From the NCBI GenBank assembly GCA_030431455.1, contig JAUIJE010000004.1, positions 186,001 to 250,000 on the forward strand: a stretch of 64,000 nt of DNA, given 5' to 3'. Of this stretch, positions 17,510 through 26,227 are shown piece after piece. How positions within the stretch are numbered: position 1 is the stretch's first letter; the number at the start of each line of letters is the position of its first letter. Under the pieces are notes generated by a model. That model saw nothing but the letters and a program-made list of their open reading frames with translations, did not search any database and was not told the DNA's origin. The DNA comes from a bacterium (GTDB taxonomy: Bacteria > Myxococcota > UBA727 > JAUIJE01). The translations under genes and the position numbers were made by a program.

Positions 17510-19171
17510 ATGAGCTCTAAGTCACTGATCCGAACGCTCTACGTGTCCACCCGGGCGGTGCGCACCGTCGTGCAAGACGCCTCCCGCGCGCGGAACATCG
17601 CCGCGATCTTGGTGAAGTACGGATTCGGCGCGCTCATCGATTCGCGCCGCCGCCGGGGGGAGGCGGAGGCGCCCCAAGACCTCGCCACCCGCGCGGTGTT
17701 GATGCTCGAGGAGCTCGGCCCCACGTTCGTGAAGTTCGGCCAGATCCTCTCGACCCGGCCCGACCTCATCCCCGAGCGCCTCGCCGACCGCCTGCAGGCG
17801 TTGCAGGATCATGTGGCCGCGGTCCCCATCGAAGCCGTCGAGCAGACCATCATCGATTCGCTGGGGGAGCCACCGGATCGGTTGTTCAAGACCTTCGATC
17901 GGGTGCCCATCGCCTCGGCGTCCATCGCCCAGGTGCACGCCGCCACCACCCACGACGGGCGCGACGTGGTGGTCAAGGTCCAGCGGCCCAACCTGCGCGC
18001 CACCATCACCGCCGACCTCTCCCTGATGAACTTCCTCGCCGGGCGCGTGCTCGACGTGTACCCCGAGGCCGCCTACTTCGACCTGCCCGGCATGGTCGAG
18101 GAGTTTCAAAAAAGTCTGCTGCGCGAACTCGACTTCGACGTCGAGCGCCAATCCATCCAGCGGTTCCGCGAGAACTTCAAAGACAAACCCTACATCCACA
18201 TCCCCGAGGTGTTCACCGCGTTGTCGTCGTCGACGGTGATCACCATGGACCGCATTCGGGGGCAGAAGCTCACGCGTTTGTCGCCGGACATCGACACCCA
18301 AGAGGTCGCGCGCCTCTACCTCGACGCCGCGTATCAGATGCTGTTCGAAGACGGTTTTTTTCACGGCGATCTGCACCCCGGCAACGTGTTTCTCGAGGAT
18401 GGCGGGCGGCTTGGCATCATTGACTTCGGCATGGTGGGGCGCCTCTCCCGCAGCATGCGCGAGCGGGTCGTGGACATCATTTTCAGCGTGCTGCGCGGTG
18501 ACCTCGAGGGCGTGGCCCGCATTTGGTACTCCATCGGCCGCCCCCTGAAGCAGGTGGACTACGGGTCGTTCGAGGCCGACGTGGTCGAGATTCTCGAGAT
18601 GCACGCGGTGGGCAAACCCCTCGACCAGATCGACATGGGCGCGTTTTTGCGGGAGCTCGCCCAGGGCGCGATGCGGCACGGGATTCGTTTGCCCAGCGAC
18701 TTCACCATGATGTTCAAGGCCATGGTCACCACCGAGGGCCTGGCCAAACAAGTGGCCAAGGGCATCAACCCGGTGGAGGCGGCCCAGCCCTACATCGAGA
18801 CCGTGATCAAAGAACGCTACAGCATGGACCGCATCAAGCAGGTCGCGTTCTCCGAACTCGTGCACCTCACCGAAGTGGGGCGCGAACTCCCGGCCCGGGT
18901 CGAGCGATTGCTCACCCAGGCCGAGGCCGGCGAGCTCGAGATGCGGCTGCGCCACGACGCGTTCGAGGACGTGAGCGTGCGCATGGTTCGCGCGTTCAAC
19001 CGCACCGCGGTGTCCATCGTGGTCGCCGCCGGCCTCCTCGCGGGGGCGCTCACCGTCGAGAGCCACGTGGGGCCGGTGCTGTTCGGCTTTCCAGTCTTGA
19101 GCCTGACGTGTTTTGCCATTTCGGTCCTGGGCATCATCTGGCTCGGGGTCGGGGTGTTGAAGGGGCGGTGA
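17510..19171 (+). CDS. AarF/ABC1/UbiB family kinase-like protein
   Basis: 553-residue atypical protein-kinase-like ATPase of the UbiB/ADCK family, which supports ubiquinone or other prenyl-lipid metabolism at the membrane. Family motifs: the KxGQ element FVKFGQILSTRPDLIP (~residues 80-95), the Ala-rich nucleotide loop SASIAQVHAA, the lysine in VVVKVQRPN, FFHGDLHPGNVF and LGIIDFGMVGR. Two hydrophobic helices close the protein (SIVVAAGLLAGALTV and FPVLSLTCFAISVLG), as in UbiB. The ATG has no clear Shine-Dalgarno. The next gene (YfiH type) starts directly after the stop, implying co-transcription. Confidence 0.95.
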   Translation: MSSKSLIRTLYVSTRAVRTVVQDASRARNIAAILVKYGFGALIDSRRRRGEAEAPQDLATRAVLMLEELGPTFVKFGQILSTRPDLIPERLADRLQALQDHVAAVPIEAVEQTIIDSLGEPPDRLFKTFDRVPIASASIAQVHAATTHDGRDVVVKVQRPNLRATITADLSLMNFLAGRVLDVYPEAAYFDLPGMVEEFQKSLLRELDFDVERQSIQRFRENFKDKPYIHIPEVFTALSSSTVITMDRIRGQKLTRLSPDIDTQEVARLYLDAAYQMLFEDGFFHGDLHPGNVFLEDGGRLGIIDFGMVGRLSRSMRERVVDIIFSVLRGDLEGVARIWYSIGRPLKQVDYGSFEADVVEILEMHAVGKPLDQIDMGAFLRELAQGAMRHGIRLPSDFTMMFKAMVTTEGLAKQVAKGINPVEAAQPYIETVIKERYSMDRIKQVAFSELVHLTEVGRELPARVERLLTQAEAGELEMRLRHDAFEDVSVRMVRAFNRTAVSIVVAAGLLAGALTVESHVGPVLFGFPVLSLTCFAISVLGIIWLGVGVLKGR

Positions 19172-19969
19172 ATGACATTCTTGGGTGAAGCCGCAGCCAA
19201 TCTGTCTGCATTGTCGGGGGTGTCGCATCGGTTCTTCAACCGGGTGGGGGGCACCTCGCCGCCGCCGTTCGACCGGTTGAACACCACCGCCAGCGTGGGC
19301 GATGCCCCCGCTCGGGTCGAGGAGAACCTCGCCCGGTGCCGCTTTCAGATCGGGGTCGGCCGCCAAGCGCTGTACACGGTGTCGCAGGTGCACGGCGACC
19401 GTGTGCTCGAGGTCTCCGCCGGCGACGACGTCGAGCAGGCGGCGGAAGAGAAGGCGGACGCGGTGTTCACCACCAGCCCCGACGTGGCGGTGGCGATCCG
19501 CACCGCGGATTGTGTGCCCATCTTGCTCGCCGACAAGAAAGGCCGCGCGGTGGCCGCGGTACACGCGGGGTGGCGGGGCGCGGTGGGGGGCGTGCTCGAG
19601 GCGACCCTAAAGACCTTCGCCGCCCACGGGTGCGGTCCCGCAGACGTGGTCGCCGCGGTGGGGCCTGCGATCTCGTGGGACAACTTTGAGGTGGGTCCGG
19701 AAGTGGTCGAGGTCGCGGCCCAGGTCGACGACGTGAGCGGCCTGGTCCGCGACGGCGACGGGGACCGGAAGTATTTTGACCTCCCGGGGTTTGTCGAACG
19801 CCGGCTGCGCTCGTCGGGGGTCACCGCGGTGGAGCGCGTGGGGGGCTGTACCGTGGCCGACGACGCGCGCTACTTTTCCCACCGCCGCGACCAGGGCCGC
19901 ACCGGTCGACAACTCAGCGCCATCGCATTGTGCGCCCCGCCCACCATCGACCCGGACATGTTCGGCTAG
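19172..19969 (+). CDS. pgeF: YfiH/PgeF family purine nucleoside phosphorylase (laccase-domain) protein
   Basis: 265-residue copper/zinc-binding enzyme of the YfiH family. Characterised members act as purine nucleoside phosphorylases or adenosine deaminases and as oxidoreductases; in Escherichia coli PgeF the role is peptidoglycan editing. The metal-binding set is present: His74 in SQVHGDRV, Cys114 in RTADCVPILL and His131 in AAVHAGWRG. Length is normal for the family. It begins on the base after the UbiB-type stop, so the two are one transcription unit. The C-terminal region (DDARYFSHRRDQGRTGR) carries the conserved family end. Confidence 0.93.
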   Translation: MTFLGEAAANLSALSGVSHRFFNRVGGTSPPPFDRLNTTASVGDAPARVEENLARCRFQIGVGRQALYTVSQVHGDRVLEVSAGDDVEQAAEEKADAVFTTSPDVAVAIRTADCVPILLADKKGRAVAAVHAGWRGAVGGVLEATLKTFAAHGCGPADVVAAVGPAISWDNFEVGPEVVEVAAQVDDVSGLVRDGDGDRKYFDLPGFVERRLRSSGVTAVERVGGCTVADDARYFSHRRDQGRTGRQLSAIALCAPPTIDPDMFG

Positions 19970-20121
19970 GCCACGCGCGCACCGTGCGGGGGCGAGGGGG
20001 CGGACGTCCCCGCAAGCGTGTCGTAGCCGTCAGGATACGACCCGCTGCGACGCGGCGGAGCCGCCTGGAGCAGCGACATTGGGGGTGGGGCCCCATGAGC
20101 GCTCGCGCGCGCGAGTGGGGC

Positions 20122-20140
20122 GGGGGGAGGAACTCCCCCC
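20122..20140. repeat. Perfect GC-rich hairpin between convergent genes
   Basis: GGGGGGAG-GAA-CTCCCCCC: 8-bp stem, 3-nt loop, lying 9 bases beyond the stop of the PP2C gene in the space between it and the convergent pgeF gene. No T-run follows on either strand, so it is not a canonical intrinsic terminator, although it could stabilise a 3' end. Confidence 0.6.
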
Positions 20141-20148
20141 GCAAAGAT

Positions 20149-20919
20149 TCAGTACACCTCGACGATGACCGCGGTGATGTTGTCCTTGCCCCCGCGGGCG
20201 TTGGCGAGGGCGATGAGGGAGCGGGCCACGTCGGGCATCGAGGTCTGGGCCCCGACGTACCGGGCGACCTCGTCGAGGTCCTGCAGGTAGTCGGACAGCC
20301 CGTCGCTGCACAGCAGGTAGCGGTCGCCGGGCTGGCACTCGATGTCGATGGTGTCGACGTTGACGTAGTCTTTGACCCCCACCGCGCGGGTGATGAGGTG
20401 GCCCTCGCGCGACTTTTTGGCCTGCTCTTTGGTCATGACCCCCATCTTGATCTTGAGGTTGACCAGGGTGTGGTCCTCGGTGATCTGCTCCGCCTCGCGG
20501 TTGCGCACCCGGTAGACGCGGGAGTCGCCGACCTGGGCGACGATCCCGCGGCCGTCACCGAGGTAGATCAGCCCGGAGATCGTCGTGCCCATGCCTTTGT
20601 GGCTGGGGTCGAACTGGCCCATGCCGAAGATCATGTAGGTCGCGGCCTGGACCGCGGCTTCGAGGGCCCGGTGGACCTTGGCTCGGGTCTCCTCGTCGTC
20701 GGGGGCCTCCCGGGCGGCGTCGATGTCAGCGCGCCGTTGGTGCATGACCTCGTAGACCTGTTCGACCGCCTCGGCGGAGGCGACCTCGCCGGAGGCCCGT
20801 CCGCCCATGCCGTCGGCGACGATGAACAGCTGCATTTGGTCGTTGATCAAGTAGCTGTCTTCGTTGTGCTCGCGCACCCGACCGACGTCACTATCGCCAA
20901 ACGCCCGGACAGACACCAT
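20149..20919 (-). CDS. PP2C family serine/threonine protein phosphatase
   Basis: 256-residue cytosolic Mg/Mn-dependent phosphatase of the bacterial PP2C (Stp/PrpC) type, which removes phosphate from Ser/Thr residues and usually opposes Hanks kinases. Motifs in order: SDVGRVREHNEDS (residues ~9-21), VADGMGGRASGE (~35-46), the LCSDGLSDYL block and the final GGKDNITAVIVE. The metal-binding Asp residues are all present, so the enzyme should be active. It follows the barrel-peptidase gene by 55 nt on the same strand. A matching kinase is encoded 15 kb away near rpoC; whether they work on the same targets cannot be told from sequence. Confidence 0.95.
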   Translation of the reverse strand: MVSVRAFGDSDVGRVREHNEDSYLINDQMQLFIVADGMGGRASGEVASAEAVEQVYEVMHQRRADIDAAREAPDDEETRAKVHRALEAAVQAATYMIFGMGQFDPSHKGMGTTISGLIYLGDGRGIVAQVGDSRVYRVRNREAEQITEDHTLVNLKIKMGVMTKEQAKKSREGHLITRAVGVKDYVNVDTIDIECQPGDRYLLCSDGLSDYLQDLDEVARYVGAQTSMPDVARSLIALANARGGKDNITAVIVEVY

Positions 20920-20974
20920 GACCCCTGGAGATACCCAAAAACGCCCCCGAGGGCCAACCCTGTCCCCCGGCGCG

Positions 20975-23872
20975 TCAGTAGGGCACCCCCAGGGTGAAAT
21001 AGGGCTGGTGTTCGCCCCCGGTCATCAGGCCGCGGGCGTAGCCGGCGCGGACGAGGAAATACCCGTAGTAGCCGACGAGCAGCGACAGCTGGACCTCCGC
21101 CCCCACGCTGGCTTTGAACCGGCTCGAGACCGGCACCCCGTCAAAGGCGTCGCCCAGGTCCCCAAACAGCACGCCGGTGAGGCGGGTGAAGTGCAGGGGG
21201 AGGGCGGAAAACCCGCGCTCGAGCTCGAGCAAGGGGAAGCGGTACTCGACGCTGCCCAGCATGTAGCCGTCCCCCACATCGTGGTTTTCGGGGTAGCCGC
21301 GCAGGTAGCCGGAGCCGAACCGCACCTGGGCGAGCAGGTCGGCGGCGAAGTCCCGCCCGGCGAACCCCCCGAGGCGGTAGTTGGTGCGCCGGCGCCGATC
21401 GCCCAAGGCATAGCCACCGTACAGGTACACGCCGACAATGTGGCGGCTCATGCCGGGGACGGGACGGAACGCGCGGGCGGTGACGCTGGTTTCGTACATT
21501 TCCAGTGTCGACAATGTGAATTGGTTGGCCGCCCGGTGGGTCACCGAGATCGCTTGGCCCCCCGCCGAGCCGGGGGCGTCCCGGTCGCTCTGCACGTCGG
21601 AGTAGGACCACCCCACGCTGGCCCAGCCGATGTCTTGCGACACCGGCCAGGCCGGGGCGGCTTGGTCGGGCGAGAACGACGGCGTCTCCCGGCGCAGGTG
21701 CAGGGTGCGGCGGTAGCCGACGGTGAAGTTGTGGGTGCGCAGGCGCCGGCGGATGGGCAGCGACGCGTCGGCCCCCGCGGACAGGGCGACGGTGGTCTGG
21801 GTCGGGGTTTCGTCGTCTTCGATGCGCACGAAGGTGCGGGTGGAGCGGGCGGTGGCCGAGACCCGGACCGGCACAATGGAATTGTTCCACCGCAGGGACG
21901 CGGACAGGTCGGGGCTTTCGAGGTCGGTGTCGTAGAGGGCGTCGAGGTTGTAGTTGAACATGCCCACCGCGTCCTCGCCGACGAGGCTCACGCCCATCAT
22001 CGCCCCCCCGCCGCTGCTGGGGGCGTAGACCGGGGTCCAGGTCTTGGGCAACGCCGACGGCAAGGGGTTGTAGAGCTTGGCCTCCCGGGCGTCGGTGATG
22101 AGCGGGTCCTTCTCCGGGGGCGGGGGCACCGGGCGCGGGGCGAGGGCGACCTGCGTGGTGGCGTGGTCGAACCGCGGGGCGAAGGCGGTGGCGTAGATGT
22201 CGTCGCCCCCGATGTGCACATCGCGGTAAAGCAGGCCGCGTCCGTCGGGGGTAACCACCGGCGAGGTGGCCGCGCCCACCGTGTCGGTGAGCCGCCCGAT
22301 GCGGCCGGTGGCGCGCTCAAGGGCGTAGATGTTGAAGATGCCGTCGCGGTTGGACGAGAACACCACGTACCGGCCGTCGGGTGAATAGCGGGGGGTGAGT
22401 TCGTCGGCGAAGTCGTGGGTCAGGGGTTTGCGCACCCGGGTGGCGATGTCGATCTCGACGAGGTCGCGGCGACCGCCGAGGTCGAGCTGGGCGTAGACGA
22501 CCTTTTTGCCGTCAGGGGACGGGGCCGGGCTGTAGACCACGCTGCCGTCTTGGAAGCTGGCGAGCACGGTCTCGCGCCGGGTGTCGGGGTCGATGAGCAC
22601 CACCGCCGACTCGGTGCCGGTGCGCCGCTCGGCCACCACCCGGCCGTCCGTCAGGGCCCGCGGATCCCGGAGCCGGCCTTTGTGGGTCAGCCGCCAGATC
22701 GCGCCCCCGTCGCGTTGGATGAAGAGGTCGGCGAAGTCGCGGTCGTTGCGCACGCGCTCGAGCTGGTTAAACACCAATGTGCCTGCACCGAGGGGGGCGA
22801 CCGCGCCGAGGGAGTTGGTGCGCACCACCGGTTCGACCACCGGGGTGGCGTGGGGCAGGCCGGGGATGCGGTAGATGCCGAGCACGCCGTTGGGGGGATT
22901 GGCGGAGAAGTACAGCGCCCCGTCGGGGCCGAAGGCGAGGTCGGAGATCTCGCCCCCCAGCCGGGTGAGCCGGCGGGGCCGGGTGAGGCCCCCGCGCGCG
23001 GCGGCGCGGTCGACGACGACTTGGGTCTGGCGCCGGAGGTCGTCGAGGAAATCTTCCCAGGCCCGGCCGAGGTCGAGCCCGGTGGCGTTCCGCAGGGTGT
23101 GGCCGATGCGATAGGGGATGATGTCGTCGCCCATGTCGTGGGCCATGTCGGCGAGCACGTGTTCGCCGTGGCGGGCGACGAGCCACGCGATGAAGTGGGC
23201 CCCGTACACGTAAGCGGCCAAGCCGGCGGGGGGGCGCCGGGAGTAGTTGGCCACGTCGTCGAGGGACCACAGGTCGTTCTGGTGGGCCGCGACCCGCAGG
23301 GGGGCGGAGAACAGGCTGGTGCGGAGCCGGCCCGCGTCGGTGACGCGGCTCTCGGCGTAGGTGGCCATGCCTTCGGTGAGGAAGCGGGGTTGGATGCCGT
23401 TGGGGGGCCAGGTCTTGCCCAGCACGCGGTTCACCAATTGGGGAAAGCCGGAGATGGTGTCGATGTGCACGACGTGAAACAGCTCGTGGAGCAACACCAA
23501 CCGCAGGTGGTCCTCGGTGTGGGCGAGCTCGGACTTGCCGTCCGGCGTGATGGCGAGAATGCCCACGTAGTTGTACGGGGTGGTGCTGGTCACCCCGTTG
23601 GCGCGGTCGTCGACGTCGCTGACCACCACCTCGATGGGCTCGAGGGGGGCGGAATCGAGCATGGTGTTGATCACCCGCACGCCTTCGTCGCACATCGCCG
23701 CCACCCGCCGCGCGGGGGTCTCGGCTTCGAGGTGAAAGTGCACCCGACACCACTCGGTCTCGAGGGTGCGCCACAGCAATCCCGCGGCGGGCACGGCGTG
23801 GGCGGGGACCGCGGCCGCGGCCCAGAGGCAGGCCACCACCCACGCCCCACGGACGCCCCGGCGCCGGCTCAC
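20975..23872 (-). CDS. Metallopeptidase - WD40-like propeller - outer-membrane barrel fusion protein
   Basis: 965-residue exported protein. The GTG start overlaps the previous stop (GTGA) and gives a signal peptide ending AVPAHA. Domain order: an N-terminal 'peptidase MA'-type zinc protease domain with HELFH (129-133) and the downstream Glu of FLTEGMATY (E167); a central PD40/WD40-like beta-propeller (~residues 300-600) with repeats such as YSPDGRYVVFSSN and PSPDGKKVVYAQ; a C-terminal beta-barrel region (~650-965) with the alternating aromatic strands and terminal aromatic residue of Omp85/BamA-type barrels (YFTLGVPY). This suggests a protease and propeller displayed by their own outer-membrane anchor. 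HExxH is intact. It is co-translated with the alpha/beta hydrolase gene upstream. Confidence 0.88.
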   Translation of the reverse strand: MSRRRGVRGAWVVACLWAAAAVPAHAVPAAGLLWRTLETEWCRVHFHLEAETPARRVAAMCDEGVRVINTMLDSAPLEPIEVVVSDVDDRANGVTSTTPYNYVGILAITPDGKSELAHTEDHLRLVLLHELFHVVHIDTISGFPQLVNRVLGKTWPPNGIQPRFLTEGMATYAESRVTDAGRLRTSLFSAPLRVAAHQNDLWSLDDVANYSRRPPAGLAAYVYGAHFIAWLVARHGEHVLADMAHDMGDDIIPYRIGHTLRNATGLDLGRAWEDFLDDLRRQTQVVVDRAAARGGLTRPRRLTRLGGEISDLAFGPDGALYFSANPPNGVLGIYRIPGLPHATPVVEPVVRTNSLGAVAPLGAGTLVFNQLERVRNDRDFADLFIQRDGGAIWRLTHKGRLRDPRALTDGRVVAERRTGTESAVVLIDPDTRRETVLASFQDGSVVYSPAPSPDGKKVVYAQLDLGGRRDLVEIDIATRVRKPLTHDFADELTPRYSPDGRYVVFSSNRDGIFNIYALERATGRIGRLTDTVGAATSPVVTPDGRGLLYRDVHIGGDDIYATAFAPRFDHATTQVALAPRPVPPPPEKDPLITDAREAKLYNPLPSALPKTWTPVYAPSSGGGAMMGVSLVGEDAVGMFNYNLDALYDTDLESPDLSASLRWNNSIVPVRVSATARSTRTFVRIEDDETPTQTTVALSAGADASLPIRRRLRTHNFTVGYRRTLHLRRETPSFSPDQAAPAWPVSQDIGWASVGWSYSDVQSDRDAPGSAGGQAISVTHRAANQFTLSTLEMYETSVTARAFRPVPGMSRHIVGVYLYGGYALGDRRRRTNYRLGGFAGRDFAADLLAQVRFGSGYLRGYPENHDVGDGYMLGSVEYRFPLLELERGFSALPLHFTRLTGVLFGDLGDAFDGVPVSSRFKASVGAEVQLSLLVGYYGYFLVRAGYARGLMTGGEHQPYFTLGVPY

Positions 23873-24792
23873 GCCCCGGCCTTGCCCGACGCCCGCTGCA
23901 GCAGGCGCGACAGTCCCTCGTAGAGGGTGGCGGGGTATTCCAGCGGGGTGGTGTGGGTGCCCGCGGGCAGGACGGTGAGCTCGGCGCGGGGCAGGCGGTG
24001 GGCCATCTCTTCGCTGCGCCAGCGGGGGGTGAAGCTGTCGCGTCCGCCCCCGAGCACCCACGCGGGCACGTCGAGCTGGCGCAGGTAGGGGGCCGCGGAG
24101 TGCTCGGCCAAGGAGCGGGCAAAGCCGAAGAACACCTTGGGCGTCATCGCGGCGAGGTCTTGCATGTACGGGCCGAACTCCCGGATGCCGAGCCGGGTGC
24201 CGTCCACCTCTTGGCGGGTGGCGATCTCATAGGCCAACGGGGTGCGAAACACCGCCCGCCACACCGGGGCCAAGCTCGACGAGCGCCGGATGACAAACTG
24301 TGACAAGGGATCGAACACCGCGCGCAACAGCAGGTTGTCGAGGCGGGCGGGCCCGTTCTTTTCCTGGGCCCCGTGCCACGAGGCGATCGGCTTTTCGTAG
24401 CTGCCGCACAAAAGGCCCAAGCCGCGCACCCGGTGGCCGAGCCGGTGGGCGCACTCCAGCGCGACCTGCACCCCCATGGAGTGGCCGACGAGGACCGCGG
24501 CCGAGAGGTTGAGGGCATCGAGCACGCGGCGCACGTCCGACACCGCCACGTCGACGGTCAGGGTGTCGACCCCGTGGGGCACGTCGCTGTGGCCGTGCCC
24601 ACGGTACTGCATGTGCACCACCGGGTGGCCGTCGAACCAGCGCCACACCTCCCGCCACACAAACCCCGCGCAGCCGAGCCCGTCGAGCAAAAACAGGGGC
24701 AAGCGGGTGGCGTCCCCCGGCCGGTGCTGGACATACAGCCGCTGGCCGGGCGCCACTTCCAGGTATTGCTCGACGACGGGCGCGGGGGTCAT
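23869..24792 (-). CDS. Alpha/beta hydrolase
   Basis: 307 residues with the alpha/beta-hydrolase fold: oxyanion-loop region LLDGLGCAGF, MQYRGHGHSD before the nucleophile, nucleophile elbow GHSMG (Ser105), probable acid Asp in LGGGRDSFTP, and probable catalytic His in GTHTTP. There is no signal peptide, so it is cytosolic. The ATG is fixed by a 4-nt overlap with the amidotransferase stop; the open frame continues upstream only by chance. It also overlaps the next gene (GTGA), so three genes are translationally coupled. Substrate unknown; it resembles general esterase or haloperoxidase-like members. Confidence 0.92.
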   Translation of the reverse strand: MTPAPVVEQYLEVAPGQRLYVQHRPGDATRLPLFLLDGLGCAGFVWREVWRWFDGHPVVHMQYRGHGHSDVPHGVDTLTVDVAVSDVRRVLDALNLSAAVLVGHSMGVQVALECAHRLGHRVRGLGLLCGSYEKPIASWHGAQEKNGPARLDNLLLRAVFDPLSQFVIRRSSSLAPVWRAVFRTPLAYEIATRQEVDGTRLGIREFGPYMQDLAAMTPKVFFGFARSLAEHSAAPYLRQLDVPAWVLGGGRDSFTPRWRSEEMAHRLPRAELTVLPAGTHTTPLEYPATLYEGLSRLLQRASGKAGA

Positions 24793-25553
24793 GCCTGGTT
24801 GCGGCGCCGTTGGGCGAGGTCGGCAAAGGCGGTCAACGTTTGGGGGGCGACCTTGCAGTCTTGGACCCCGGCGAGGCGTTGGTCGGCGGTGCCCCGGCCT
24901 CGCTCGTCGTCGAGGGTGGCGCGCCGGGCCTCGATGTAGGCCCGCATCACCGGCGCAGAAAACTCCGGATGGTACTGCACCCCCCAGGCGGACTCGCCGT
25001 AGCGCACGATGTGGTGCGGGTCGTGGGGGGCGCTCGCGAGCACGGTGAGGCGCGGGCCGGGATCCAAGATCGCGTCCCGGTGGCTGACCTGGGCTTCGAA
25101 GGGGTCGGGGAACGCGCTGAACAGTGCGTCGCTCCGGGCCGCGCTCAGCTTGCGCACCTCGACGGTTCCCATTTCGCGGCCCCGCGGGTTGGGGCCCACG
25201 TCGGCGCCGACGGCGAGGCCGAGGATCTGGTGGCCGAAGCACACCCCCAAAAACGGGACCTCCTCGTCGAGCCAGCGCTGCACCTGCCGTACGGCGAAGC
25301 GCATCCAGGGGGCGTCGTCGCCGACCATGGCCGCCGAGCCGGTCATAATCACCCCCGCGCAATCCCCCACGTCGAGCGGGGCGGCGTCCTCGTCCCGGTC
25401 GCGGATGTCCACCGGCTCGAGCTCATCGCCGGCCTCGCCAAACGGCGCGCGGAACATCGCGGTGAAGTCGCCGGCCAGCGCGGCCGCGTCGGGCACAGCA
25501 TCGCCGGTGAGAACCAACAAGATTTTGCGGGTGCGTTCGCTCTGGTTGTCCAC
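24789..25553 (-). CDS. Class I glutamine amidotransferase-like protein
   Basis: 254 residues of the triad (class I) glutamine amidotransferase fold, the GMP-synthase-like stand-alone type. Nucleophile Cys lies in FLGVCFGHQIL and the His-Glu pair in GVQYHPEF. MTGSAAMVGDDAPWM is the typical loop before the nucleophile. It starts with GTG. No synthase domain or partner gene is nearby, so it may be a stand-alone transferase or act on gamma-glutamyl compounds; the context (hydrolase, barrel peptidase) does not reveal the acceptor. First gene of a leftward run. Confidence 0.92.
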   Translation of the reverse strand: MDNQSERTRKILLVLTGDAVPDAAALAGDFTAMFRAPFGEAGDELEPVDIRDRDEDAAPLDVGDCAGVIMTGSAAMVGDDAPWMRFAVRQVQRWLDEEVPFLGVCFGHQILGLAVGADVGPNPRGREMGTVEVRKLSAARSDALFSAFPDPFEAQVSHRDAILDPGPRLTVLASAPHDPHHIVRYGESAWGVQYHPEFSAPVMRAYIEARRATLDDERGRGTADQRLAGVQDCKVAPQTLTAFADLAQRRRNQA

Positions 25554-25648
25554 CCGCAGACCTTACCAGGAGCCGGGCCGGGCGGGTCCTCTTGCCCCCG
25601 GGGGGCGGCCCGGTTGCCCCCGCCCGCGCAGGGCGACAGAAGGGGCTC

Positions 25649-26221
25649 ATGGATGCCGCCCCGCCTCTTTCGTTGTGGTGCATCGCCGAGCCCGGCGCGT
25701 GGACCTGTGCGTTTGTGCCCGCCGGTCGCGAGCGTCACGAGGTTCACGGTCGGGGGGTGCGGCCACGGACGCCGTTGTTGGACACCGACGCGCTCCCCTT
25801 TCCACTGTTGCTCGCGGTGCCGGAGGGCGCGGCCCCGGTTCGGAAACGGCCGCTGCCGGGACCGTATCGGGTGCGGTTTCGCCTCGTCGGGCCGGACGGC
25901 GAGGCGTTGCTGGCCGCCCCCGTCGACCCCGTGGCGTGGGCCGCCCGCTTGGCCGAGTTTGTGGCGCGCGTGCACGAGCTGCTCGAGCAGCTGCCCCTGA
26001 CGTTGACCGCGGCGCGGCCGGGCGAGGTGGGCGAGGTGGTGCTCGAGCTCGACCCCCAAGAGGGCGACGCCACCGGGATCTGCGATGCCTTGTCGCTGCT
26101 GTGGGTCGGGGTGCGCCTGATCGCGGACGCCCGGCATGTGCGGGCGGCCGAGCCAGTCGTCTTCTTTCGAGACGGTTCGACCCCGTTGGACGCAAACCTG
26201 TACGAGGGTCGCGTACAATGA
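25649..26221 (+). CDS. Hypothetical protein co-encoded with a response regulator
   Basis: 190-residue soluble protein with no signal peptide or membrane segment. I do not recognise the family. The start is the ATG preceded by AGAAGGGG. The N-terminal half is beta-rich (SLWCIAEPGAWTCAFVPAG, then YRVRFRLVGPDGEALL), the C-terminal half helical (FVARVHELLEQLPLTLTAA). It ends 6 nt before a response-regulator gene, which implies co-expression and perhaps a shared pathway. No cofactor or catalytic motif is visible. Confidence 0.75.
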   Translation: MDAAPPLSLWCIAEPGAWTCAFVPAGRERHEVHGRGVRPRTPLLDTDALPFPLLLAVPEGAAPVRKRPLPGPYRVRFRLVGPDGEALLAAPVDPVAWAARLAEFVARVHELLEQLPLTLTAARPGEVGEVVLELDPQEGDATGICDALSLLWVGVRLIADARHVRAAEPVVFFRDGSTPLDANLYEGRVQ

Positions 26222-26227
26222 TGGTGC

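Noticed and set aside
22415-23923. A 502-codon plus-strand open frame opposite the barrel-peptidase gene
   Set aside because: No start signal and no motif; the HELFH and PD40 motifs are on the minus strand.
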